Source: Symsagittifera roscoffensis
Taxonomy: Eukaryota; Xenacoelomorpha; Acoela; Convolutidae
NCBI RefSeq assembly: GCF_963678635.1
Contig: NC_087063.1
Location: 36,368,540 to 36,432,539 of the forward strand
Direction: 5' to 3'
Length of the DNA stretch: 64,000 nt
Position 1 is the stretch's first letter. Each line of letters starts with the position of its first letter. Below, piece by piece: positions 1 through 11,295 of this stretch. Both the position numbers and the translations under genes were made by a program. Under the pieces are notes generated by a model. The model was not told the origin of the DNA. It was given only the letters and a program-made list of their open reading frames with translations, and did no database searches.

Positions 1-209
1 GAAAGAATCTTTGAGCCAGAGAAAATCAGATTTTAGCGACTTGAAAAGGAAATGCGAATTTTTAACGAACACTGGAAAAACTGTAAGCTACCTCACTAAA
101 TATGCAGTTTTATAAATTGAATTTTCTGAAACTACTCAAAAAGTGTGTAATATTTTGGGTTTTTTTTCAAGTCCATTTGCGTTTTTGGAGCTCTGCTACA
201 ACCCTAAAA
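1..209. other. Unique left flank, nothing recognised
   Basis: Sequence before the tandem duplication. I see no exon, RNA gene or repeat that recurs elsewhere in the window. The left edge of the duplicated unit is set where similarity with 4944 onward begins. Confidence 0.5.
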
Positions 210-252
210 TGCTGATATTTCCCAAATGTTCTGAGCCGCATGCGTTTTTCAG

Positions 253-346
253 TGCTTCGGAATGCTTAAAACAAAAAGGCGAATCACTCGTCAAACAAGC
301 GAAAAAAGGACAAGATGAGCTCTTCACATTCGTAAAATATATTTAA
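253..346 (+). CDS. Possible terminal exon (copy 1), unidentified
   Basis: A strong TTTTTCAG acceptor ends at 252 and is followed by an open frame of about 30 codons (ASECLKQKGESL...) ending at TAA 344-346. The codons look coding-like and the peptide is lysine-rich and helix-prone, but no family is recognised. It would be the last exon of a gene whose earlier exons lie left of the duplication or do not exist. The same stretch is at 4987-5080. A chance open frame is quite possible. Confidence 0.2.
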
Positions 347-371
347 AAAACTCAAGCACGGAAACAAAGCT

Positions 372-436
372 TAACGACAGAGCTTCTGGTGACTCCAGAT
401 TCGAGCACCCATTTCACCACTAGACCACTGGCGCTT
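372..436 (-). other. tRNA-like / SINE-like fragment (copy 1)
   Basis: On the minus strand GTGGTCTAGTGGTGA matches a tRNA D-arm/A-box, and TGCTCGAATC, about 17 nt further on, resembles a B-box. No acceptor stem can be paired, and the A-to-B spacing is too short for a real tRNA. It is best read as a decayed tRNA pseudogene or the head of a tRNA-derived SINE. It lies about 120 bp upstream of the first exon of the cysteine-rich gene. Confidence 0.35.
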
Positions 437-572
437 ATTTATTCCAGACTTACACATGCGAAATTTCTTTATGCAAAGTTGTTTATGCGACGAAGTTCTG
501 GTACCCCGTTTCAATACCCTGTAAAACGATAGGCACTAACAGAGGTTACTTATTTCAGAAGAAAAGCTGAAA

Positions 573-1945
573 ATGCTGAAAGATAAAAACAGCATGACTG
601 TCAGTGGGAGTAGTTCTGAATCAAATAAGAGCCCAGGGATGATGATGGATGGTTTGCCCTTGGAAGACGACAGAATTGGACGACCTAACCAAGAAGCGTT
701 CACTCACTCGAAGCGTGCCCCCGACGAAAAATGTGCTCCGGAGTGCACGCAAAAATTTTGCGAGGAAAACCCGCGAGCGCTGTGCTCAGCTAAACGTCAA
801 ACACACAGGTAGCTGCACCAAAACCAAAATTGATGAACACAACACTGGTCTCCTCCACCAACTTAATATTTACGGGGAAAATAAAATTGACAATTTTTTG
901 AAAACTTTGCTAACTTGTACAGTGATAATTCTAGTCGAACGATTTGTAACCGCTTTTTTTTCCCATCACTTGCGATACAACGCAAACGAAGCATGGCGAA
1001 CTAGCCGAAAAAACAAAACCCACTTAGTCGAAAAAAATACTTCAAAAAACTATGTCGAAAAGGCTATATTACAAAATTTTCATTTTTCTCTCAAATTGTC
1101 TGGAAAAAAATGAGAAAACATGCCAGGTTAGACCCTTAAACTCAAAAAAGTGCTTATTTAAGACCGCTTACCAAAATAAAAGAACGCTTACCGAAACGTC
1201 AAAATAACGTAAATCAACCGCCTATATACAACAAGCGCACATTAACAAAATTGCCTTTTTTAAATATTTATGCTCTGTTAGCAAAGTTATTAACGGGATA
1301 TAAAGGGCTTGTATCCGATAACAATCACATGGGTGAAAATAAACCAAAATTAGGGTTTCCTCTACAGAATGAACGCTTAATCTGCAATGACTTCAGAACA
1401 TATTGATCCCTCATTTATATAGTGTAAGAATTACCCCCAAAATATTTTTAATCACCCTCCCCCCAAACAAAAAACCTGACATGAACGAACCTGAACATAA
1501 ATGAATCGAAAGAGAACAATGTTGTATCGTTTCAAAGAAAAGAGAAATGCGCCGATCCATGTGCGACGACAGTGTGCCGCGCGTGTGAAGGAACATTCGA
1601 CCCATACAAGTCATGTGCCCAATGTCCCAAGAGCGGGGACGACAAATGCATCAAGGATTTCGGACGATGCTTTCGTAAAGGAAACCTCTCCGTGCGAAGA
1701 TCGAATGATTACAAGGTACGCGACAAAAAAAAAACACTTTTCAACTTAAATCATTTGTAGATTAAAAAAAAATGTTTAAGAATCCAGAGAAAAAGTCAAA
1801 CATGTTCTATCTTACTAAATGTTCATTTTGTATCTTACTAAATGTTCATTTTGTTCATTAACACCAGAAAGTCGTTAAGAGGGAATCCAACGTGTTTAAG
1901 CCAATCCACGCCACGCTGCACAACTGCATTCAAAAAATATTCTAA
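573..1945 (+). CDS. Predicted small cysteine-rich protein, copy 1 (three exons)
   Basis: Gene model by eye, function unknown. Exon A runs 559-808: acceptor TTATTTCAG before it, first ATG 573, donor CACAG|GTAGCT. Exon B is 1538-1715 (acceptor TTTCAAAG, weak; donor ACAAG|GTACGC). Exon C is 1868-1945 (acceptor ACACCAG, stop TAA 1943-1945). Intron phases agree (2, then 0), giving about 163 residues with no frame break. Residues 1-50 are Ser/Met/Asp-rich. A KR dibasic site precedes a segment with four Cys (CAPECTQKFC...C), and a second KR site precedes an eight-Cys segment (KCADPC..VCRAC...CAQC...C...FGRC). KR sites plus dense Cys suggest a processed extracellular protein. No signal peptide is visible, so either an upstream exon is missing or ATG 573 is trans-spliced and the protein is not secreted. 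The weakest point is the exon B acceptor. Confidence 0.5.
1808..1853 (+). repeat. 23-bp direct repeat inside intron 2 (copy 1)
   Basis: The unit TATCTTACTAAATGTTCATT plus TTG occurs twice back to back just before exon C of the cysteine-rich gene. The same pair sits at 6544-6589 in copy 2, so it predates the large duplication. Confidence 0.9.
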
Positions 1946-4940
1946 TAATTCATCTGATAAACTTTTTTTCCTTAAGCTGATTTTCTGATGTATTGGAGAG
2001 ATAACAAAATGCCTAGTTCTACTTTTAAATCTCCCAATGCACCAGACACTACCTTTTTTAAAATTCTAGCGCTGTTTTTTTTCTCACGCTACTCCTCAAT
2101 ACTTACGCTGATTTAAAAAAACGTTTTCCAAAAAACAGAGGTTTTATTTTCTCAGAAAAGCGTTTTGAATTTCAGGGACACTTACTGTTCAACTGTGCAG
2201 TTCCTACCTGCTGAAACACAGACCTGGAAACAATGCCAATTGAAACAATACCAAGCACCCAACCGAACAATCAGATTTGATTGATGCTTTTTTTCTATTT
2301 CTGCATAAATAACCAATTTAGTAGTGATTGACATTCATTTCAAATTTTCAGATGTAGAATATTTTTGTTTTGACGGAAAAAAATATAAATTTACTGATTT
2401 TTGAATTTTCCTTTCCGTATACTTTCCGATAAAAATCGGTTCTCATCGAAAACTTCAAGACCTTTTAAGAACATTGTTTTGATTTGTGAACCCGAAAACT
2501 TGCCTACGTCCCCATGAAACTTTCTTCGAACCGCAGGCCAGAAATTATCACGGAGACCGTAATTACTACACTAGTCTTTCATCATTTCGCCAAGTCAAAA
2601 ACCCTTGATTTCCTCGGTAATTAAATCCTATGCAAAGATAATATATCTTACAAGGTCATTTAATTGTGAGAAGCACAAATCGGTTTTTAAATTCCGTACC
2701 ATTTGTATCGATGTCATTAAAAAACAGTTACACCATATAACAATTCAGATCTAGCAAAGACGAAGTTAACTACTTTTTACCTATACTCATGTTTCGTTTT
2801 GTATTCTAAAGGTAAATTAAAAAGGCAAATCATCGTTTCACTCAGTCAAAACAACCCCATCATAATTTAGAAGTTTAAAGAAAACTATAACCTGAAGGAA
2901 CGTAAAGGGAGTCGAGATGGTTGCGAATCCAATCAACTAGATTGATCACAAAATTCAGACTCCGGATATCACCAGATCTTATCTGTGAGCACTGCGATGG
3001 GGAAGAACCAGAAAAAACAGAACAGGACATATCGATTGCTCAACTAGGTTGGGATTCCGGTCAAATCCGCTCAAAAATATTTACCTGATATATTGCTATG
3101 GACCTATCAGATACTTGAACTAGGCTGCGTTTACGTTCCATTGGCTCTTTGCGTTCCCTTCGAAAGTAGTTTTATCCTTAATAGTGCCTTGTAAACAGGC
3201 ATTATTCGCAACCTGTTTTGCGAGGGAGATTCTCTGTTTATGATTTCTACATACCCTAGATTAAAACAATTTCAAGGCTGGCGGCGCCCTGAACTTCATA
3301 GGCGAGCGGTTGAAAATAATAGCAGTATTAATGAAATCTCTTATTTTGTCAGTTTTCGATCTTCCGGCTTGGCCACCAAACAGAGCCTGTGCGTATTCCA
3401 ATAAGGGACAGAGCAAACTTCCGTTAAACTTCACAGGAGCTGCTTACCAACAGCCCATTGGAAAAAAGTCCAAACTTCTGATCGCTCTTGATCTGTCCTG
3501 TGGAGGTGCATAGCACTAAAACAGAAAGGATGTGAATGAAGGCGAAACTTTGCTGTTAATGAGCATTCAAGTTTGAATGCCTAAAAATCTCCCCGCACTT
3601 TTCAGACACGATAGGTCATGTTATCCATCATCGTTTTATTTTTTCAGCAGACGATTCAGTTTACACAAAACAAAATTTTGTACACAAAAAAAACTAAGGA
3701 GTTTTAGCATGCTGAAGCAATCTGCAAAGAGATAAAACCCATAGTGTGCATTCAGGTTCTCAGTAACCTCGAAATTTTTCATCGTGCCGCACTTTGCGAC
3801 AAGATTCGTCGATGGGGTAGCCCAAGATTAAAAGTTCATCCTTTGATTTTAAATTGTTTTTGGACACACGTTTTGAAATTGACCTATAGATGTATCATAC
3901 TGCTTACTTGTTTTCCTTCCACCACAAAAATAACTCGAATTTCTGTTTAGGCTCAAGCCATTATTTTTCGATTAAAAAAATTTCACAAAATTTGGGGTTA
4001 AGTTTGATCGGATCAGCTCTGGAACCATATGGAACAGACATATTATTGTATACCTCGACCTAATTTATAATTTTTTTTATTTCAGGCTTGGGGCATAAGC
4101 ATTTCGTATTTGCTAAGATGACAATTTTTATGGTTAGGAGTCAAAAACGTCCAGTTTTTCTCATCGCAAGCAGCAAGTTTTTTTCCATCCCGCCATACTT
4201 CGCTCATAGAGGCTGCTGCTTGTTACCTTTAAAGCTCGAGATCTGTCTGGTGTGGGTTTGACCCTTGGGAACGGAGTTTATTCAGTGAAAAAAAAGTAGT
4301 TCTTTTTTCGAATATTGAACTCATATCTGTCGTTTGCTAAAGACCAACTTTGCTTTGTTTGGTTGATTTACAAATTGCCATAGACTTCATCTGATAACTT
4401 TCCGCCAATTGAAAAATTCTGAAATATTCTCTTGAAACCTCGAACGTTTGAAATCTGTATTTATGAAATTATCTAGCACCAATTCGTTAACAATTGATAC
4501 ATAAATAATAATTTTAGCGATGACACAAAAACGACATTGAAACTATTGGATCTTCTTAGAGTCGCTTACTTATTTTTTGTTGATTTCTTCATTGATATCA
4601 TCGGCAATTTAAATAGTTCTAAAAAATAATTGTTTGAATTACTCAGTCCAATTCTGGTTCGCATGCTTTTGTTGTTTCGACCATTTAGAAAATACCAAGC
4701 ATTGACTAATCGAGCAAAAAAATGACGGAAATAAAAGTTATAGTGACTATTTGGATTGCGCGACGAGATAAAGAAGAACCTGCAACTATTGGCTATGATC
4801 TGTGAGACATTCGACCAGATTGCCGCCAGAAAAGTTTCGTCGAAACGAACTTTATTGAAAGTAGTTCAACTGTACGAAAGAGCAGTTTTGAGGATTAACG
4901 GTCTTATTTGACGAAATGAACGGATTGCGAAGGGTCACTT
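1946..4940. other. Rest of duplication unit 1, no gene recognised
   Basis: About 3 kb of AT-rich sequence downstream of the cysteine-rich gene. Short open frames occur at 3310-3513 and 3744-3950, but they have no recognisable motif. The 4080-4260 stretch follows a TTATTTCAG acceptor-like site and stays open for about 58 codons, but is likewise unidentified. I see no RNA gene and no repeat shared with the arrays to the right. Confidence 0.4.
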
Positions 4941-4986
4941 ACTTGCTGATATTTCCCAAATGTTCTGAGCCGCATGCGTTTTTCAG

Positions 4987-5080
4987 TGCTTCGGAATGCT
5001 TAAAACAAAAAGGCGAATCACTCGTCAAACAAGCGAAAAAAGGACAAGATGAGCTCTTCACATTCGTAAAATATATTTAA
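4987..5080 (+). CDS. Possible terminal exon (copy 2), unidentified
   Basis: Same acceptor and same frame as 253-346, unchanged. The upstream context differs completely because it is now the end of duplication copy 1, so any real gene using this exon in copy 1 would lose its earlier exons here. Confidence 0.2.
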
Positions 5081-5105
5081 AAAACTCAAGCACGGAAATA
5101 AAGCT

Positions 5106-5170
5106 TAACGACAGAGCTTCTGGTGACTCCAGATTCGAGCACCCATTTCACCACTAGACCACTGGCGCTT
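5106..5170 (-). other. tRNA-like / SINE-like fragment (copy 2)
   Basis: Copy of 372-436 with the same A-box-like and B-box-like motifs on the minus strand. Confidence 0.35.
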
Positions 5171-5306
5171 ATTTATTCCAGACTTACACATGCGAAATTT
5201 CTTTATGCAAAGTTGTTTATGCGACGAAGTTCTGGTACCCCGTTTCAATACCCTGTAAAACGATAGGCACTAACAGAGGTTACTTATTTCAGAAGAAAAG
5301 CTGAAA

Positions 5307-6681
5307 ATGCTGAAAGATAAAAACAGCATGACTGTCAGTGGGAGTAGTTCTGAATCAAATAAGAGCCCAGGGATGATGATGGATGGTTTGCCCTTGGAAG
5401 ACGACAGAATTGGACGACCTAACCAAGAAGCGTTCACTTACTCGAAGCGTGCCCCCGACGAAAAATGTGCTCCGGAGTGCACGCAAAAATTTTGCGAGGA
5501 AAACCCGCGAGCGCTGTGCTCAGCTAAACGTCAAACACACAGGTAGCTGCACCAAAACCAAAATTGATGAACACAACACTGGTCTCCTCCACCAACTTAA
5601 TATTTACGGGGAAAATAAAATTGACAATTTTTTGAAAACTTTGCTAACTTGTACAGTGATAATTCTAGTCGAACGATTTGTAACCGCTTTTTTTTCCCAT
5701 CACTTGCGATACAACGCAAACGAAGCATGGCGAACTAGCCGAAAAAACAAAACCCACTTAGTCGAAAAAAAAATGCTTCAAAAAACTATGTCGAAAAGGC
5801 TATATTACAAAATTTTCATTTTTCTCTCAAATTGTCTGGAGAAAAATGAGAAAACATGCCAGGTTAGACCCTTAAACTCAAAAAAGTGCTTATTTAAGAC
5901 CGCTTACCAAAATAAAAGAACGCTTACCGAAACGTCAAAATAACGTAAATCAACCGCCTATATACAACAAGCGCACATTAACAAAATTGCCTTTTTTAAA
6001 TATTTATGCTCTGTTAGCAAAGTTATTAACGGGATATAAAGGGCTTGTATCCGATAACAATCACATGGGTGAAAATAAACCAAAATTAGGGTTTCCTCTA
6101 CAGAATGAACGCTTAATCTGCAATGACTTCAGAACATATTGATCCCTCATTTATATAGTGTAAGAATTACCCCCAAAATATTTTTAATCACCCTCCCCCC
6201 AAACAAAAAACCTGACATGAACGAACCTGAACATAAATGAATCGAAAGAGAACAATGTTGTATCGTTTCAAAGAAAAGAGAAATGCGCCGATCCATGTGC
6301 GACGACAGTGTGCCGCGCGTGTGAAGGAACATTCGACCCATACAAGTCATGTGCCCAATGTCCCAAGAGCGGGGACGACAAATGCATCAAGGATTTCGGA
6401 CGATGCTTTCGTAAAGGAAACCTCTCCGTGCGAAGATCGAATGATTACAAGGTACGCGACAAAAAAAAAACACTTTTCAACTTAAATCATTTGTAGATAA
6501 AAAAAAAATGTTTAAGAATCCAGAGAAAAAGTCAAACATGTTCTATCTTACTAAATGTTCATTTTGTATCTTACTAAATGTTCATTTTGTTCATTAACAC
6601 CAGAAAGTCGTTAAGAGGGAATCCAACGTGTTTAAGCCAATCCACGCCACGCTGCACAACTGCATTCAAAAAATATTCTAA
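5307..6681 (+). CDS. Predicted small cysteine-rich protein, copy 2 (three exons)
   Basis: Paralogue of 573-1945 with all splice sites, intron phases and cysteines kept. Exon A has ATG 5307 and ends 5542, exon B is 6274-6451, and exon C is 6604-6681. One amino-acid difference is visible in exon A (AFTHSKR in copy 1, AFTYSKR here), and exons B and C look identical. The introns differ mainly in A-run length. Because the unit carries more than 500 bp upstream of exon A, both copies may keep the same promoter or trans-splice site. Function is unknown, and the exon B acceptor is weak as in copy 1. Confidence 0.5.
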
Positions 6682-9484
6682 TAATTCATCTGATAAACTT
6701 TTTTTCCTTAAGCTGATTTTCTGATGTATTGGAGAGATAACAAAATGCCTAGTCTTACTGTTCAACTGTGCAGTTCCTACCTGCTGAAACACAGACCTGG
6801 AAACAATGCCAATTGAAACAATACCAAGCACCCAACCGAACAATCAGATTTGATTGATGCTTTTTTTCTATTTCTGCATAAATAACCAATTCAGTAGTGA
6901 TTGACATTCATTTCAAATTTTCAGATGTAGAATATTTTTGTTTTGACGGAAAAAAATATAAATTTACTGATTTTTGAATTTTCCTTTCCGTATACTTTCC
7001 GATAAAAATCGGTTCTCATCGAAAACTTCAAGACCTTTTAAGAACATTGTTTTGATTTGTGAACCCGAAAACTTGCCTACGTCCCCATGAAACTTTCTTC
7101 GAACCGCAGGCCAGAAATTATCACGGAGACCGTAATTACTACACTAGTCTTTCATCATTTCGCCAAGTCAAAAACCCTTGATTTCCTCGGTAATTAAATC
7201 CTATGCAAAGATAATATATCTTACAAGGTCATTTAATTGTGAGAAGCACAAATCGGTTTTTAAATTCCGTACCATTTGTATCGATGTCATTAAAAAACAG
7301 TTACACCATATAACAATTCAGATCTAGCAAAGACGAAGTTAACTACTTTTTACCTATACTCATGTTTCGTTTTGTATTCTAAAGGTAAATTAAAAAGGCA
7401 AATCATCGTTTCACTCAGTCAAAACAACCCCATCATAATTTAGAAGTTTAAAGAAAACTATAACCTGAAGGAACGTAAAGGGAGTCGAGATGGTTGCGAA
7501 TCCAATCAACTAGATTGATCACAAAATTCAGACTCCGGATATCACCAGATCTTATCTGTGAGCACTGCGATGGGGAAGAACCAGAAAAAACAGAACAGGA
7601 CATATCGATTGCTCAACTAGGTTGGGATTCCGGTCAAATCCGCTCAAAAATATTTACCTGATATATTGCTATGGACCTATCAGATACTTGAACTAGGCTG
7701 CGTTTACGTTCCATTGGCTCTTTGCCTTCCCTTCGAAAGTAGTTTTATCCTTAATAGTGCCTTGTAAACAGGCATTATTCGCAACCTGTTTTGCGAGGGA
7801 GATTCTCTGTTTATGATTTCTACATACCCTAGATTAGAACAATTTCAAGGCTGGCGGCGCCCTGAACTTCATAGGCGAGCGGTTGAAAATAATAGCAGTA
7901 TTAATGAAATCTCTTATTTTGTCAGTTTTCGATCTTCCGGCTTGGCCACCAAACAGAGCCTGTGCGTATTCCAATAAGGGTCAGAGAGCAAACTTCCGTT
8001 AAACTTCACAGTCCAAACTTCTGATCGCTCTTGATCTGTCCTGTGGAGGTGCATAGCACTAAAACAGAAAGGATGTGAATGAAGGCGAAACTTTGCTGTT
8101 AATGGGCATTCAAGTTTGAATGCCTAAAAATCTCCCCGCACTTTTCAGACACGATAGGTCATGTTATCCATCATCGTTTTATTTTTTCAGCAGACGATTC
8201 AGTTTACACAAAATAAAATTTTGTACACAAAAAAAACTAAGGAGTTTTAGCATGCTGAAGCAATCTGCAAAGAGATAAAACCCATAGTGTGCATTCAGGT
8301 TCTCAGTAACCTCGAGATTTTTCATCGTGCCGCACTTTGCGACAAGATTCGTCGATGGGGTAGCCCAAGATTAAAAGTTCATCCTTTGATTTTAAATTGT
8401 TTTTGGACACACGTTTTGAAATTGACCTATAGATGTATCATACTGCTTACTTGTTTTCCTTCCACCACAAAAATAACTCGAATTTCTGTTTAGGCTCAAG
8501 CCATTATTTTTCGATTAAAATAATTTCACAAAATTTGGGGTTAAGTTTGATCGGATCAGCTCTGGAACCATATGGAACAGACATATTATTGTATACCTTG
8601 ACCTAATTTATGATTTTTTTTATTTCAGGCTTGGGGCATAAGCATTTCGTATTTGCTAAGATGACAATTTTTATGGTTAGGAGTCAAAAACGTCCAGTTT
8701 TTCTCATCGCAAGCAGCAAGTTTTTTTCCATCCCGCCATACTTCGCTCATAGAGGCTGCTGCTTGTTACCTTTAAAGCTCGAGATCTGTCTGGTGTGGGT
8801 TTGACCCTTGGGAACGGAGTTTATTCAGTGAAAAAAAAGTAGTTCTTTTTTCGAATATTGAACTCATATCTGTCGTTTGCTAAAGACCAACTTTGCTTTG
8901 TTTGGTTGATTTACAAATTGCCATAGACTTCATCTGATAACTTTCCGCCAATTGAAAAATTCTGAAATATTCTCTTGAAACCTCGAACGTTTGAAATCTG
9001 TATTTATGAAATTATCTAGCACCAATTCGTTAACAATTGATACATAAATAATAATTTTAGCGATGACACAAAAACGACATTGAAACTATTGGATCTTCTT
9101 AGAGTCGCTTACTTATTTTTTGTTGATTTCTTCATTGATATCATCGGCAATTAAAATAGTTCTAAAAAATAATTGTTTGAATTACTCAGTCCAATTCTGG
9201 TTCGCATGCTTTTGTTGTTTCGACCATTTAGAAAATACCAAGCATTGACTAATCGAGCAAAACAATGACGGAAATAAAAGTTATAGTGACTATTTGGATT
9301 GCGCGACGAGATAAAGAAGAACCGGCAACTATTGGCTATGATCTGTGAGACATTCGACCAGATTGCCGCCAGAAAAGTTTCGTCGAAACGAACTTTATTG
9401 AAAGTAGTTCAACTGTACGAAAGAGCAGTTTTGAGGATTAACGGTCTTATTTGACGAAATGAACGGATTGCGAAGGGTCACTTT

Positions 9485-10346
9485 GAGTTGACATGCTTAT
9501 TTTTAAAAATTCGTTTAGAAAAAGACACGTAACCTTTTTTTATTTTTGCGAAAACTGAAAAACAGCGAAAATCAGAACCGTGATTTTCGATTGCAAAAAC
9601 AAGAACCATGACGAGCGAGACAAAACCAACGTTAGCGGGGATAATTATAGAGAAAATGAAAGTTGTAACGATTGTGCTGTTACGTTCGTTACCGGAAGAA
9701 TTGAACGAAACAGGAAGGCAGCAACCCTTCCTGATCGTGAAGAAGGCGTCTCTTCAAGAATATTGCAGAAATTGGAAGGGTCTTGAGATACACTCCTGAA
9801 CTGTGGTTTCAAAAAGTTTTAGCTTCTGGAGGTATCCTGAATTTATTTTACAACATCAATTTACAGTTTCAGGCTATGAGAAGCTAAGGGTTAAGGTTAT
9901 GGATTTTCTCAACTATACAAAAACAATAGTAATATAATAACTTAATAGTGATAGTGTATCTACCCCGTTTTTAGGAGTCACCGCGTGGTCCCAGCCATGA
10001 GCTCACTATTTTGCATGCAACTTAGTTAATTTGCGCGACTCGGGTGATAGCCTCTAATGTTATGAGGACCATTTTATGAGGACCATTTTGACCTGGCTTT
10101 GGTAGAGACGGTTAAAAACACGTGAAGCTAGTCGTTATAGGATATAGTTTTACTTTCCGTCATTATGTGTTTTCCGGGCGTATGTTACACTGCTGTGCCA
10201 ATCGATTCGAAGGAGGAGCAAGTGCTAGTCCTGTTGAACCTCCCTCTGTATCTTTTTCTTTGTTTTCTTCAGATATCCATGGGCTGATCTATAATCTTAT
10301 AAATCATCGTTTCGAATCTTGAGCTCTAATTCTAATAAAAAACTTA
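9485..10346 (+). repeat. Family D monomer, diverged (D0)
   Basis: Most diverged member of the ~1-kb family D. It shares landmarks with the others: GACACGTAAC, the CCTTCCTGATCG... block, 'ggctatgagaagctaag', the 'agccatgagctca' block, the A-box-like 'ggtagaga.ggtta' and the closing 'gtttcgaatcttgagctcta'. It carries short open frames (9580-9786, 9608-9799) that are not kept in other monomers, so I do not call them genes. Confidence 0.75.
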
Positions 10347-11295
10347 GTTACGATTGGTTACTAATTTTGGGCAATTATACCTGAAGGTACATAGTTGATG
10401 TGCCATTCGACCAGAATGCTGAAGAATTTCATTCACAAGAAACGGGCGTACGATACGTTGGAAAAGAAAATTAACAACGTTAATCGTGTTCATGAACGAA
10501 AAAAAAAGATTTTTCAAGATTACGAAATTATTTTTCAAATTTCGAACTCAGCGAGCATGACACGTAACCTTTTTGGTTTCGCAAAAAAAATGAAAAGCCA
10601 AGAAAAACAGAACAACAATTTTTGTTGTGAAAACAAAACAGCAGACATTGAGAAACGAAGATACGAAATTAAATAACGAACAACCGATTTTCGAAAGAAA
10701 ATTTCCGAGTCGTAACGATTGTACAGTTACAATCGTTTATGGACGTGTTTCACGATCGGGAAGGCTATGAGCGAAGACAGCAACCCTTCCTCGTGGTGAA
10801 GAAGGAGCTTAGTCAACGAAGACCACGAAATCGGAAAGATATCTCGCTATATTGCGAAAATTTTAACTTCCCGGAATATCCTGAATTTACTTAAATAATA
10901 TCCAAAATCACTTCCAGATCATCAGAAGCTGAGAGTTGAGGGAAAAGGTCGATCCATCTTCGGTGGATAGATTGATTTTCTCTAGTGTAACAAAACAAAA
11001 AAAAAACAATGAAATTTTAAAAAATGTAGGAGTTGAGGGAAAGGGTCGATCCATCTAATACTTATAATCGTTAAGTACTCAGGCTATGAGAAGCTAAGCC
11101 TGAATACAACTTTTAGAGATGGCTATGGTAGAGATGGTTAGAGCGTACAGCTCTATTCAGATGGTAGTAAATCTTTTTAGGATTATGATTTACTTTCTGT
11201 CGGTATGTACTTCCGGGCTAATATTACATTAAAAAACATCATGTTTATGAATATTCCGTTTCGAATCTTGAGCTCTAATTCTAATGAAAAGTTTA
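10347..11295 (+). repeat. Family D monomer (D1)
   Basis: Starts at the anchor GTTACGATTGGTTACT and ends at the same anchor of D2. It is about 90 bp shorter than D2/D3 because it lacks the 'gacccagtcatgagctc' block. It contains a decayed form of the ~115-codon open frame that is longest in D3. Confidence 0.85.

Larger units (their letters stand above)
210..4940 (+). repeat. Tandem segmental duplication, copy 1 (~4.73 kb)
   Basis: This block recurs almost base for base at 4944-9484, directly head to tail. It carries a possible exon, a tRNA-like fragment and a predicted three-exon cysteine-rich gene. Copy 1 holds about 164 bp (2017-2180) and about 32 bp (near 3440-3470) that copy 2 lacks. Other differences are scattered single bases and A-tract lengths, so the duplication is recent. 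The duplicate was probably made by unequal exchange or replication slippage, because no transposon ends are visible at the junction. It could also be a collapsed or mis-joined haplotype pair in the assembly. Confidence 0.95.
4944..9484 (+). repeat. Tandem segmental duplication, copy 2 (~4.54 kb)
   Basis: Second copy of 210-4940. It joins copy 1 directly at about 4941 and ends at about 9484, where family D sequence starts. It lacks the two short segments noted for copy 1. The part beyond 6682 again holds no recognised gene. A minus-strand open frame at 6574-6843 exists only here because of the 164-bp difference, and I do not take it as a gene. Confidence 0.95.

Noticed and set aside
1548-1715. 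VCRACEGTF...CAQC...C as a nuclear-receptor zinc finger
   Set aside because: Cysteine spacing does not fit the two C4 fingers, and the KR sites and exon A cysteines speak for an extracellular-type protein.
6574-6843. 89-codon minus-strand open frame
   Set aside because: Present only in copy 2 because of the 164-bp difference, and it overlaps exon C of the Cys-rich gene on the other strand.
8610-8804. 64-codon open frame after a TTATTTCAG-like site
   Set aside because: Its ATG is absent in copy 1 (ATA), and no homology is recognised.
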